Shown piece by piece: positions 5,831 through 13,350 of a stretch of DNA of 14,810 bases. Within the stretch, counting starts at the first letter, position 1. Every line of letters begins with the position of its first letter. Where the stretch lies: the NCBI GenBank assembly GCA_030039135.1, contig JASHQN010000036.1:1-14810 (forward strand), written 5' to 3'. Below the pieces are notes generated by a model. The model was not told the origin of the DNA. It ran no database searches and worked only from the letters and a program-made list of their open reading frames with translations. Position numbers and translations under genes: made by a program. Source of the DNA: Thermoplasmata archaeon (lineage in GTDB: Archaea; Thermoplasmatota; Thermoplasmata; Lutacidiplasmatales; UBA184).

Positions 5831-6448
5831 CTACGGCTGCACGATGGCGTAGGCGTTGTTTCCGAGGACCTTGGTCACCTTCGCGTTGACGGTCACCCCG
5901 CGTTGGGTCGCGCCGGTGACGAAGATCACGAACCCTTCCTTCTTCGCCACGCCGTCCCCGCGGCGGCCGACGTCCTCGATCGTCAGCCGGTAGATCTCCC
6001 CGACGAGGACCGGCGTCTTCGGTCGCTCGGGCGCGACGACCCGGCGAACGGTCACTGGACGCTGCGCCCCGCACGCCTCGCAGATGAGGAGAGTCAGCCG
6101 GCCCTCTTTCTTGAGGTGGGTGTCGGGTCGCCGGCACTCCGAGCAGATCACGTACTTCGCGGTGTACTCCCGGACCCGTTGCGAGATCTGGTCCTTCGTC
6201 AGGCGCGACTTGAGGACGCCGCGCGGCAGGTCGAGCACCCCCGGGCATCCGAGCTCCTTCGCGAGGTACTGGATGAGATGGTCCGGCTCGCGGCGAAGGA
6301 CGCCGCAGATCTCCTGGAAGTTGCGGACGACCGTGTTCTTCCCATCGGACATGACGTCCGCGTCCGGGACCTGGAACCGCTCGGCGCCCGTTTGCACGGG
6401 CGGTAGCTTCTCGCGAGCTCGTTCGAGCAGCGCCTGGTAACTCTCCAT
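5831..6448 (-). CDS. Translation initiation factor aIF2 beta with C-terminal TRAM domain
   Basis: A 205-residue protein. Residues 1-100 are the aIF2 beta core: a short N-terminal helix (YQALLERAREKLP) like that which contacts the gamma subunit, then RFQVPDADVMSDGKNTVVRNFQEI and HLIQYLAKELGCPG. Residues 101-128 form a zinc ribbon with C102, C105, C123 and C126. Residues about 145-205 add a TRAM domain (LVGEIYRLTIEDVGRRGDGVAKKEGFVIFV and following), an RNA-binding beta barrel. aIF2 delivers initiator tRNA to the ribosome; a TRAM fusion also occurs, from memory, in haloarchaeal proteins. I prefer the ATG at 6448; a TTG at 6493 overlapping the upstream stop would add 15 unlike residues. The gap to the HAD gene is 41 bases and holds a weak TATA-like patch. 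No Shine-Dalgarno is present. Confidence 0.92.
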   Translation of the reverse strand: MESYQALLERAREKLPPVQTGAERFQVPDADVMSDGKNTVVRNFQEICGVLRREPDHLIQYLAKELGCPGVLDLPRGVLKSRLTKDQISQRVREYTAKYVICSECRRPDTHLKKEGRLTLLICEACGAQRPVTVRRVVAPERPKTPVLVGEIYRLTIEDVGRRGDGVAKKEGFVIFVTGATQRGVTVNAKVTKVLGNNAYAIVQP

Positions 6449-6473
6449 CGGAACAGCTATAGACCCGGGGCCA

Positions 6474-6488
6474 GGGGATAACGTTACC
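6474..6488 (-). promoter_or_regulatory. Weak TATA-like patch before aIF2 beta
   Basis: The minus strand reads GGTAACGTTATCCCC, centred about 33 bases before the ATG at 6448 and overlapping the stop of the HAD gene. It would give a very short leader, agreeing with the missing Shine-Dalgarno. The match to a TATA box is poor. Confidence 0.25.
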
Positions 6489-6489
6489 C

Positions 6490-7161
6490 TCAAGCCCAGC
6501 GCGGCGCCGGGTCGTCGGGGAAGTCGCGCAGGACGTCGAGCACCCTTGCGATGTCCGGCCCGCGAACGACCGCCGTCGCGGCCCGTTCGACGATCTCGTC
6601 CTCCGGTCGGAACGCGACCCCGACGCGGCTGCGGCGGAAGAGGCCCACGTCAATCTCCGAATTCCCGACCGACGCGGTCTCGGCCGGGTCGATCGCGAGC
6701 TGGGACTGCAGATCGGCGAGAACGTCCTCCTTCCGGTGGATCGGGACCCGGACGATTCCCTCCCCCGTGAGCCGGCCGTCGGGATGCACGCGGAACCCGT
6801 TGGCGAGCACGATGTCCATCCCGAGCTCCCGACCGATCCGGTGCGCGAGGAGATCGATGCCCCCGCTCACGATCGCGGTGCGGACCCCGCGGGCCCGGAG
6901 TCCCTTCATGAGGTCGTGAGCGCCGGGGACGAGCGGCGCGCGGTCCAAGATCGCCTCGATCTCGTCGATCGAGAGGTCCGGCCGATGTCGCCACCAGATG
7001 CGGATGTCCGAACGGATGAACTCGAGGTCGTCGATCTCGTAGGCCATGAACTGGCGCAGACCCTCCGGGTTCGCGGCCCCAAAGTGCGCGTGCACGCTGG
7101 CCCACGAGCTCGGGATGTCGACGAGGGTCCCATCCATGTCGAACGCGACGAGCCTAAGCAC
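6490..7161 (-). CDS. HAD-family phosphatase, phosphoserine phosphatase-like
   Basis: A 223-residue HAD hydrolase of the SerB-like branch. Motif I is FDMDGTLVD with the nucleophile Asp8 and acid/base Asp10; motif II is IVSGG with Ser99; the conserved lysine is probably Lys144 in HRKEDVL; motif III is GNSEID (166-171), which replaces the GDGxxD common in SerB. A helical cap at about 15-80 fits subclass I. Family members remove phosphate from small molecules; phosphoserine is one candidate, but the GNSEID variant and lack of serine-pathway neighbours leave this open. The start is a GTG at 7161 with a GAGGGG six bases upstream. It overlaps the end of the aldo/keto reductase by eight bases, so translation is probably coupled. 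Confidence 0.88.
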   Translation of the reverse strand: MLRLVAFDMDGTLVDIPSSWASVHAHFGAANPEGLRQFMAYEIDDLEFIRSDIRIWWRHRPDLSIDEIEAILDRAPLVPGAHDLMKGLRARGVRTAIVSGGIDLLAHRIGRELGMDIVLANGFRVHPDGRLTGEGIVRVPIHRKEDVLADLQSQLAIDPAETASVGNSEIDVGLFRRSRVGVAFRPEDEIVERAATAVVRGPDIARVLDVLRDFPDDPAPRWA

Positions 7162-8152
7162 GATCGCCCCTCGCGATCGCGTCGGCGCGGTCGAGAACGC
7201 GGTCGGACGGGCGGACCGCCCACGCGGCGAGGTTCGAGTCCGCCTGCTCCGGCCGGCTCATGCCGATCACCGGGGCGGCTCCCTGGCGCTCGAGCCAGTG
7301 GAGCGCGATCGACGCGAGAGGGACCTTCGCCTCGTCGGCAAGGGAGCGGAGCTCCCGAGCCCGCTCGAGGACGGTCGGGAGCCGGTCGGGTTCGAAGAGG
7401 CGGTGCGCGAACCGGCGGACCTCGGCCGGGATCCGCTTGCCATCGAGGTGGCGTCCGTGAAGGAGACCTCGGGCCAGGGGGGTGTAGGCTTCGATCAGGA
7501 TCTGATGGTCGCGGCAGTAGCCGAGGATCGGCTCGGCCTCGTCGCGATCGAACAGGTTGTAGCGGACCTGGTTCACCGCGATCCGGGCCTCCCGGAGGCC
7601 CTTCGTCGCAGCCTCGAGCTCCTCGACCGAGAAGTTCGAGACACCGATCGCGCCGATCTTCCCCTCCTTCCACAGACCCTCGAGCGTTGCCATGGTCTCG
7701 TCGATCGGGACGTGCGGGTCGGGGGCGTGCACTAGATACAGGTCGACCGCGTGTCGTCCCAGCCGCTCGAGGCTGCTGATCAGGCTGGCCCGAACCTGCG
7801 CGGGCCTCAGATGCTCCCAGGAGACCTTGGTGGCGACGAAGGAATCCGACGCCCCGCCGGCCGCGCGCCGCAGCACCTCCCCGAGCAGCCGCTCGGACCG
7901 TCCGTTGCCGTAGACCTCGGCGGTATCGAACCAGCGGAACCCGATCTCGTAGGCGCGACCGATCGTCGCCTTCGTCCTCGCCTCGTCCTCGGGCGACCAG
8001 CGACCGAGCGCCCACAGTCCGACGCCGAGCGCGGGATGCGCCTTCGTGGAGCCCGCGAGCGGCACGCTCCCGATCGGGGGCGAAGGTGCGGGCCGCGCCC
8101 CTCCCGCCTTCCCTCGGCGCGTTCGGGCAGGCGAGCCGGCCGGAGGGGTCAT
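7154..8152 (-). CDS. Aldo/keto reductase
   Basis: A 332-residue NAD(P)H-dependent oxidoreductase of the aldo/keto reductase superfamily (TIM barrel). The catalytic tetrad is intact: Asp76 and Tyr81 in WFDTAEVYGNGRSE, Lys109 in VATKVS, and His142 in LYLVHAPDP. GKIGAIGVSNFS (164-175) and VNQVRYNLFDRD are further family blocks, and PVIGMSRPEQADSNLAAW near the C-terminus is the cofactor-binding region. It reduces carbonyl compounds; the substrate is not evident. The ATG at 8152 is supported by a GGGAG eight bases upstream and by a four-base ATGA overlap with the ValRS stop. This leaves an Arg/Pro/Gly-rich N-terminal extension of about 35 residues before the barrel, longer than usual. The HAD gene overlaps its end by eight bases. 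Confidence 0.9.
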   Translation of the reverse strand: MTPPAGSPARTRRGKAGGARPAPSPPIGSVPLAGSTKAHPALGVGLWALGRWSPEDEARTKATIGRAYEIGFRWFDTAEVYGNGRSERLLGEVLRRAAGGASDSFVATKVSWEHLRPAQVRASLISSLERLGRHAVDLYLVHAPDPHVPIDETMATLEGLWKEGKIGAIGVSNFSVEELEAATKGLREARIAVNQVRYNLFDRDEAEPILGYCRDHQILIEAYTPLARGLLHGRHLDGKRIPAEVRRFAHRLFEPDRLPTVLERARELRSLADEAKVPLASIALHWLERQGAAPVIGMSRPEQADSNLAAWAVRPSDRVLDRADAIARGDRA

Positions 8153-10833
8153 GACGACGCTCCCTGAGCGGCGTCCGGGCTCAGGTGCTCGTCGATCCGC
8201 CCGATCCGCTCGGCGATCTCCCGCGCCTTCTCCTCGGTTTCCCGCACGACGTCGGGCGGTGCTCGAGCGCGGAAGCCGGGATCGGCGAGCCGCGCGCGCG
8301 CCTTTTCGAGCAGCCCCGAGAGCTTCTCCCGCTCACGCGTCAGCGCCTCGAGGGTGACCGGGCCCTTCGCCGGCCGCTCGACGTAGCATTCGCCCAGCAC
8401 CGCGACCCGGCTCGCGGCCCCGCTGGGGGCCGGCGCCTCCGCCGGCAGCAGCTCGAGCGAGCCGACCCGGGTGAGCCGCCCCACCGTCGCCCGCTCTCGA
8501 TCGAGGACCCGGGCGACCTCGGGCCCGGCCGGCCGGATCCAGGCGGAGGGGGTCGCGGGGATCGGGATCCGCTCCTCCGCCCTCAGGTTGCGCAGGAGGC
8601 GGACGGCCTCGAGGACGGTCTCCATCTCGACCTCCGCGACGGGATCGGCCGGCGCTTCGTCGGCCGGGGGCCAGGCGGCCGTGGCGAGCAGATCGCCGTC
8701 GTGGGGCAGCGCGTGCCAGAGCTCCTCGGTGATGTGCGGCACGAACGGGTGCAGCCACCGGAGCGTGCGGTCGACGACGAAGAGGAGCGTCGCCCGGGAC
8801 GAGCGAGCGGCGATCTCGCCGCGCCGTCCGCTGAGCGATTCCTTGGCGATCTCGACGTACCGGTCGGCGAGGTCGTGCCAGACGAACTGGTAGAGCGCCG
8901 ACGCGGCGCCCGTCGGCTCGAACTCGCCGAGCGCCGTCCCGACGGCCTCGGCCGTGCGGCGCGAGCGCGAGAGGATCCACCGGTCCTCGAGCGCCGCGGT
9001 CGCGGGGAGGCGCGGGGGTCCCAAGACGGGGGCGGTGCCCGCCGGCACGTGCGGGAGAGTGAATCGGACGAGGTTCCACAGCTTGGTGAGGAAGTTCCGC
9101 GCCGAGTCCAGGGACGAGGTCCCGAACGGCCCGTCCTCGCTCGTCGGGTTCGGGAAGACGAGCGCAAAGCGGAGAGCGTCCGCCCCTCGTTCCGCGATGA
9201 CGTCGAGCGGGTCGGGCGAGTTCCCGAGATGCTTCGACATGCGGCGGGCCTCGGCGTCGAGGACCATGCCGGTGAAGTAGACGTCGGCGAACGGGCGCTG
9301 CCCGGTGAACCGGTAGCCCGACATCATCATCCGGGCGACCCAGAAGAACATGATGTCGCGCGCGGTGACGAGCACGGACGTCGGATAGTACCGGTCGAGG
9401 AGCGCGGTCGGCTCGGGCCATCCGAGCGCCGCGAACGGCCAGAGCCAGGACGTGAACCACGTGTCGAGCACGTCCGGGTCGGCGACCAGGTCGCGCGATC
9501 CGCAGTGGGCGCAGGCGGTGGGGGGCTCGACCGTGACGGTGTCGCGGCCGCACGCGCGGCAGGTCGCGACCGGGATCGGGTGTCCCCAGACGATCTGCCG
9601 GGAGATGCACCAATCCTGGATCCCCTCCATCCAACGGAAGAACGAGGCGGTCCAGCGAGCGGGATGGAGTCGGATCTCCCCCGCGCGGACCGCCGCGAGG
9701 ACGGGCTCGGCCAGCGGGGCCATCCGCACGAACCACTGACGTGAGATCCGCGGCTCGATCACCGCGTCCGACCGATCCGACCGGCCGATCGTGTGCCGGT
9801 AGGGCTCGGCCCGGACGAGGAGGTCGTCGCGCGCGAGGGCGTCGATCACCTTCGCCCTCGCCGTGTCCCGATCGAGGCCGCGGAACGGCGCCGGGACCCA
9901 CGGCCCGGTGAGCCTCGCTTCTTCGTCGAAGATCTCCGTCGGTTCGGCGAGGTCCGGATGGCGACCGGCGATCTCGCGGTCGACCGGATCGTGTCGCGGC
10001 GTGATCTTCAGCGCGCCGGCCCCGAAGGTCGGATCGACCGCACGGTCGGGGATCACCGGCACGCGACGGTGGCAGAGCGGGACGATCACGAACCGGCCGA
10101 TCGCGTCCGAGTACCGCGCGTCGTCCGGATGGACCGCGACCGCGACGTCGCCGAAGATCGTCTCGGGCCGGACCGTCGCGACCTCGATCCCTCCGAGGCC
10201 AGCGTCGGCCCACGGGTAGCGCACGAAGACGAGGCTTGTCTCCTCCTCCACGGCGTTCACCTCGAGATCGGAGACCGCCGTCCGGAGGCGGGGGTCCCAG
10301 TTCACCATCCGCTCGCCGCGGTAGACTAGCCCCTGCCGGTAGAGCGCGACGAACGCCTCGCGGGTCGCGCGCACGCTCGCCGCGTCCAAGGTGTAGCGAT
10401 ACCGGTCCCAGTCGACGGAGAACCCGCCGGCGCGCGTCTGCTCCCGGATCCTCGCCTCGTGCTCGGCCCGCCATCGCTCGATCTCGGCCAGGAGCTCCTC
10501 CCGTGGCATCTCCTCCGCGCGGGCGCCCTGGCGCGCGAGCCGGCGCCGGACCTCGACCTGCGTCGCGAGCCCCGCGTGGTCGAGGCCGGGAACCCAGAGC
10601 GTCGCCGCGCCCTGCATCCGGTGCTGCCGAGCGAGCACGTCCATGACCGTGTCGCCGAGCATGTGACCCAGATGGAGGACCCCCGTGACGTTCGGTGGGG
10701 GGAGCACCAGCGAGAACCGCACGCCCCCCGGGCGCTCCGGAGCCCGAAACGCGTGCGCCCGCTCCCAGGCATCCTGCCAACGGGCCTCGAAAGCCTTGGG
10801 CTCGAATCGAGGGGGGAGGGACGGTACGCTCAG
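8149..10833 (-). CDS. valS: Valyl-tRNA synthetase, bacterial-like
   Basis: A class Ia synthetase of 894 residues that charges tRNA-Val. In order: HIGH-type motif HLGHM (54-58), CP1 editing domain with TVRPETIFGD (220-229) and LKITPRHDP, zinc cysteines at about 425, 428, 441 and 444, DVLDTWFTSWLWPF, a KMSKS loop changed to RMSKH (531-535), an anticodon-binding helical domain, and a C-terminal coiled coil of about 60 residues. The coiled-coil arm and DVLDTWF block resemble bacterial enzymes. I place the start at a CTG at 10833: a GGGAGGT lies eight bases upstream, CTGA overlaps the stop of the ABC permease, and the N-terminus (PSLPPRFEPKAFEARWQDAW) then matches the family. A GTG at 10857 and an ATG at 10911 are in frame but lack a ribosome site. 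The ATGA at the stop couples it to the aldo/keto reductase. Confidence 0.93.
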   Translation of the reverse strand: MSVPSLPPRFEPKAFEARWQDAWERAHAFRAPERPGGVRFSLVLPPPNVTGVLHLGHMLGDTVMDVLARQHRMQGAATLWVPGLDHAGLATQVEVRRRLARQGARAEEMPREELLAEIERWRAEHEARIREQTRAGGFSVDWDRYRYTLDAASVRATREAFVALYRQGLVYRGERMVNWDPRLRTAVSDLEVNAVEEETSLVFVRYPWADAGLGGIEVATVRPETIFGDVAVAVHPDDARYSDAIGRFVIVPLCHRRVPVIPDRAVDPTFGAGALKITPRHDPVDREIAGRHPDLAEPTEIFDEEARLTGPWVPAPFRGLDRDTARAKVIDALARDDLLVRAEPYRHTIGRSDRSDAVIEPRISRQWFVRMAPLAEPVLAAVRAGEIRLHPARWTASFFRWMEGIQDWCISRQIVWGHPIPVATCRACGRDTVTVEPPTACAHCGSRDLVADPDVLDTWFTSWLWPFAALGWPEPTALLDRYYPTSVLVTARDIMFFWVARMMMSGYRFTGQRPFADVYFTGMVLDAEARRMSKHLGNSPDPLDVIAERGADALRFALVFPNPTSEDGPFGTSSLDSARNFLTKLWNLVRFTLPHVPAGTAPVLGPPRLPATAALEDRWILSRSRRTAEAVGTALGEFEPTGAASALYQFVWHDLADRYVEIAKESLSGRRGEIAARSSRATLLFVVDRTLRWLHPFVPHITEELWHALPHDGDLLATAAWPPADEAPADPVAEVEMETVLEAVRLLRNLRAEERIPIPATPSAWIRPAGPEVARVLDRERATVGRLTRVGSLELLPAEAPAPSGAASRVAVLGECYVERPAKGPVTLEALTREREKLSGLLEKARARLADPGFRARAPPDVVRETEEKAREIAERIGRIDEHLSPDAAQGASS

Positions 10834-12497
10834 GTCGACCGACCTCCCGAGCGCCACAGCGCGAACGGCGACGCCGCAGCGAGCTCGGCGACCGCGACCA
10901 GCCCCATCCACGCGACTGGGGCGGCCCCTGGCGCGAGACGGTAAGCGAGGAGCGGGAGCGCGGCGAGGATGAGGCCGGGGATCGCCACGAGCACGGCGTA
11001 GAACGCGCCCGAGTAGAGGTTGACGATGGGCAGTCCACGCGCCCTCGCGCGGCGGAACAGGATGCCGAGCTCGACGAACGCGGCGGCGACGACCGCGGGG
11101 AGTTCGGCCGCGATGAACTCAAAGAACGTGAGGGGCCGATCGACCCGGAGGGCCGTCAGACCGAGCACGAGCCCGGCCGCGACGAGATAGATCGTCGCGA
11201 CGAGGGCGGTCTTCCCGAGCACGATCGAGCTGTCACGGATCGGGAGCGTCCGCCCGTAGGAGTAGGCATTCACCTCGATCGCGAAGAACGCCGGGCCGAA
11301 GAAGGTTGCGAGCAGCGCCGAGGTCGTCACGGCGCCCAGGCCGAGGGCGAAGGCTCCGTTGGTGCCCGTCCCTGTCACGAAGGTGAAGAGCCCGATGGCA
11401 AGGCCGTCCAACGCGGGGAAGAGGATGAGGAAGGCGTACCCCGGGGTCCGGCTGGCGATGCGGAGGTCCTTCGTCAGCACGGCCCGCGCGGCGCTTTGCG
11501 GGAAGAGCGCGATGGATCGCGCGTCGACCTCGCGGGCCGCGAGGGGGGGAGCGATCCCGACACGCCGCACGGCCCCCATGAGCCAGACGGCTGAGGCCGA
11601 CGCGAGGAGGAGGTAGCCCGCCGAGGCGATCGCCACCACGACGGCGCTCGCGGGGGCGAGGAAGAGGGAACCCGTTCCGGCGGCGAGCGGTGGGAGGACC
11701 GCGAAGGTGAACGGGAATGCCGCCAGGAGGAGGTCGGTCGCGACGGAGGGGCCTCCTTGGATTGTGCGGGCGACCAGGGCGACGAGTCCCGGGGCGGCGA
11801 CGACGAGCCCGAACATCGCGAACGCCGGAAGGACCCAGAGGACGAGGTAGGTCCAGCGCACGAGCGTGGGCCCGCCTCCGCCTCGCGAACCCTGGATCCG
11901 ACGCACGAAGGCCCGACCCGTGAGCAGGGCCAGCGCGAGGGCGAACGCGACGCCGGTCGCGACGCCGGGCAGGATGGCGACGCCGGCGCCCGGCCCCAGG
12001 ACCGCGCCCACGAAGAGCGGAGTGGCGAGGAGCACCGAGAGTGCGGGCAGGTCGAACAGGCGCAGGTAGAGCAGCCCCGCAGCACGGCCCAACGTCCGGT
12101 CGTCGATCGGAAGGGGCTCGAGGACGGCGAGCACTCCCGAGGCAAGGAACGTCGGCAGAACCTGAAGTCCAGTCCACCAGAGGAACGCGAGGTCCAGGCT
12201 GATGAGGCCCGTGAGGACCCCCGCGTCAAAGACCGGTACCGACACGAACACCCCAAAGAACGGCCGGGTGGTGATCGCCGGGGCCAGGTGGAGGAGGAAC
12301 GCCGCGCCGGCGCAGAGGAAGAGGAGCACCAGCGCGACGATCGTCTTGCTCTGAACGACGCGGCGCCGGGCGCGCCGGACCATCCGCTCGGCCCGGTCGC
12401 CGAAGACGCTGTTCCCCTGACGGAGCGCGTAGATCGCCTGCAGCGAGAGCTCGGTGAACGCGACGTTGCTGATCCGCCAGGCTTCGCGCCAGCCCAT
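10830..12497 (-). CDS. ABC transporter permease, multi-spanning
   Basis: A 555-residue membrane protein with roughly a dozen hydrophobic segments, for example TIVALVLLFLCAGAAFLLHL near residue 55, a dense group at about 142-310, and a final group at about 490-545. The N-terminal 50 residues are a charged cytoplasmic stretch (RAERMVRRARRRVV). No solute-binding or ATPase motif is present. It starts one base after the stop of the ABC ATPase (TAG, G, ATG), with a GGAAGG just upstream, so it is the partner membrane subunit of an ABC-2-like exporter. The sequence does not reveal the cargo, and I cannot assign it to a named permease family. Its stop overlaps the ValRS start region, so ValRS expression is tied to this transporter. 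Confidence 0.8.
   Translation of the reverse strand: MGWREAWRISNVAFTELSLQAIYALRQGNSVFGDRAERMVRRARRRVVQSKTIVALVLLFLCAGAAFLLHLAPAITTRPFFGVFVSVPVFDAGVLTGLISLDLAFLWWTGLQVLPTFLASGVLAVLEPLPIDDRTLGRAAGLLYLRLFDLPALSVLLATPLFVGAVLGPGAGVAILPGVATGVAFALALALLTGRAFVRRIQGSRGGGGPTLVRWTYLVLWVLPAFAMFGLVVAAPGLVALVARTIQGGPSVATDLLLAAFPFTFAVLPPLAAGTGSLFLAPASAVVVAIASAGYLLLASASAVWLMGAVRRVGIAPPLAAREVDARSIALFPQSAARAVLTKDLRIASRTPGYAFLILFPALDGLAIGLFTFVTGTGTNGAFALGLGAVTTSALLATFFGPAFFAIEVNAYSYGRTLPIRDSSIVLGKTALVATIYLVAAGLVLGLTALRVDRPLTFFEFIAAELPAVVAAAFVELGILFRRARARGLPIVNLYSGAFYAVLVAIPGLILAALPLLAYRLAPGAAPVAWMGLVAVAELAAASPFALWRSGGRST
10842..10848 (-). promoter_or_regulatory. Shine-Dalgarno pointing to a CTG start of valS
   Basis: GGGAGGT on the minus strand is the best ribosome-binding site in this region. 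It lies eight bases before the CTG at 10833, inside the last codons of the ABC permease, and downstream of the alternative GTG at 10857, so it cannot serve that GTG. Confidence 0.55.
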
Positions 12498-12498
12498 C

Positions 12499-13299
12499 CT
12501 ACAGCCCTTCCAGGGCCCGGACCGCCGCGTCGAGACCCTCGTCCTCCCGAGTGAGACGAAGGAAGATCTCCTCGAGCGTCTCGTCGCCGTGCGCCCCCCG
12601 CTCCCGGAGCACGGCGAGTGAGCCCTCCGCTCTCAGCACGCCCCGGTCCAGGATCGCGACCCGGTGGCAGAGCTGCTCGGCGATCTCCATGGTGTGGGTC
12701 GAGAACAGCACGCCGCGCGCCCCGGTGGCGACGTATCGAGCGAGGAGCTCCTTCATGATCCGCACCGACCGCGGATCGAGGCTGTGGAGCGGCTCGTCCA
12801 GGACGAGCAGCGGCGGCTGGTGGAGCAAGGCCGCGATGAGGAGCACCTTTTGCCGCGTTCCGTTCGAGAGCGCGGCGATCGGTTCGTCGAACTCCGTCTC
12901 GAGCCGGAACGCCGCTGCGTAGCTCTCGGCGCGGGTCGACGCCGTGCCGGCGTCGAGGTGACGCACGCTCGCCACGAACTCGAGGAACTCCCGCGGGGTG
13001 AGCGCCTCGTAGAGAAGGGAGGTCTCGGGGACATAGCCGATCCGCTGCTTGGCCGCAAGGCCGTTCGCGATCGCGTCGACGCCGAAGACCCGGATGTGGC
13101 CCTCCCGCGGCGGGACGAGCCCCACGATCGCCTTGATCGTGCTCGACTTGCCCGCCCCATTCGCTCCGAGCAGCCCGTAGATCTCCCCGGGACGTACGGT
13201 GAACGAGAGGTGGTCGACGGCGGATCGCTCTCCGTACGCGACCGAGAGGGCCTCGACGGCGAGCGGGATCCGCTCGCTGCCGGGCAGGGGCGCTGCCAC
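12499..13299 (-). CDS. ABC transporter ATP-binding protein (exporter type)
   Basis: A 266-residue ATPase of the COG1131/CcmA-like group. Walker A GANGAGKSS (45-53), Q-loop region at GYVPETSLLYEALTPREFL (88-106), signature LSNGTRQK (144-151, in place of LSGGQ), Walker B LLVLDEP (164-170), D-loop LHSLDP and H-loop STHTME (200-205). The C-terminal tail ETLEEIFLRLTRED is typical of ATPases that pair with ABC-2 permeases. It powers export, with the permease encoded one base downstream. The start is a GTG at 13299; no Shine-Dalgarno is present but a TATA box lies about 28 bases upstream, so the mRNA is probably leaderless. The altered signature keeps the key first Ser and Gly and should be functional. 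Confidence 0.92.
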   Translation of the reverse strand: MAAPLPGSERIPLAVEALSVAYGERSAVDHLSFTVRPGEIYGLLGANGAGKSSTIKAIVGLVPPREGHIRVFGVDAIANGLAAKQRIGYVPETSLLYEALTPREFLEFVASVRHLDAGTASTRAESYAAAFRLETEFDEPIAALSNGTRQKVLLIAALLHQPPLLVLDEPLHSLDPRSVRIMKELLARYVATGARGVLFSTHTMEIAEQLCHRVAILDRGVLRAEGSLAVLRERGAHGDETLEEIFLRLTREDEGLDAAVRALEGL

Positions 13300-13321
13300 G
13301 ACGGTACCTGCGGCGCCCGCG

Positions 13322-13332
13322 GCGTATAAGCC
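13322..13332 (-). promoter_or_regulatory. TATA box of the ABC exporter/ValRS operon
   Basis: The minus strand contains CTTATAC at 13324-13330 in the 51-base gap after LysRS. Its centre is about 28 bases before the GTG at 13299, placing the transcript start at or next to the start codon (leaderless). Confidence 0.6.
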
Positions 13333-13350
13333 GCTCGGCGGGAGGTGCCG

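Noticed and set aside
5282..6406. Plus-strand open frame encoding a highly acidic and basic Asp/Glu/Arg-rich protein
   Set aside because: It mirrors the presenilin-like and aIF2 beta genes on the minus strand; the charged bias is the expected antisense of hydrophobic codons.
3891..6653. Single 920-codon minus-strand frame ending in deoxyhypusine synthase
   Set aside because: Only its last 313 codons are protein-like; the rest is an out-of-frame reading of the presenilin, aIF2 beta and HAD genes without stops because of high GC. Not a fusion.
8185..9744. 519-codon plus-strand open frame antisense to ValRS
   Set aside because: Arg/Glu/Gly-rich antisense shadow with no recognisable domain or ribosome site.
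8333..11122. 929-codon minus-strand open frame overlapping ValRS
   Set aside because: Arg/Pro/Gly/Ser-rich shadow in another frame of a clearly recognised synthetase.
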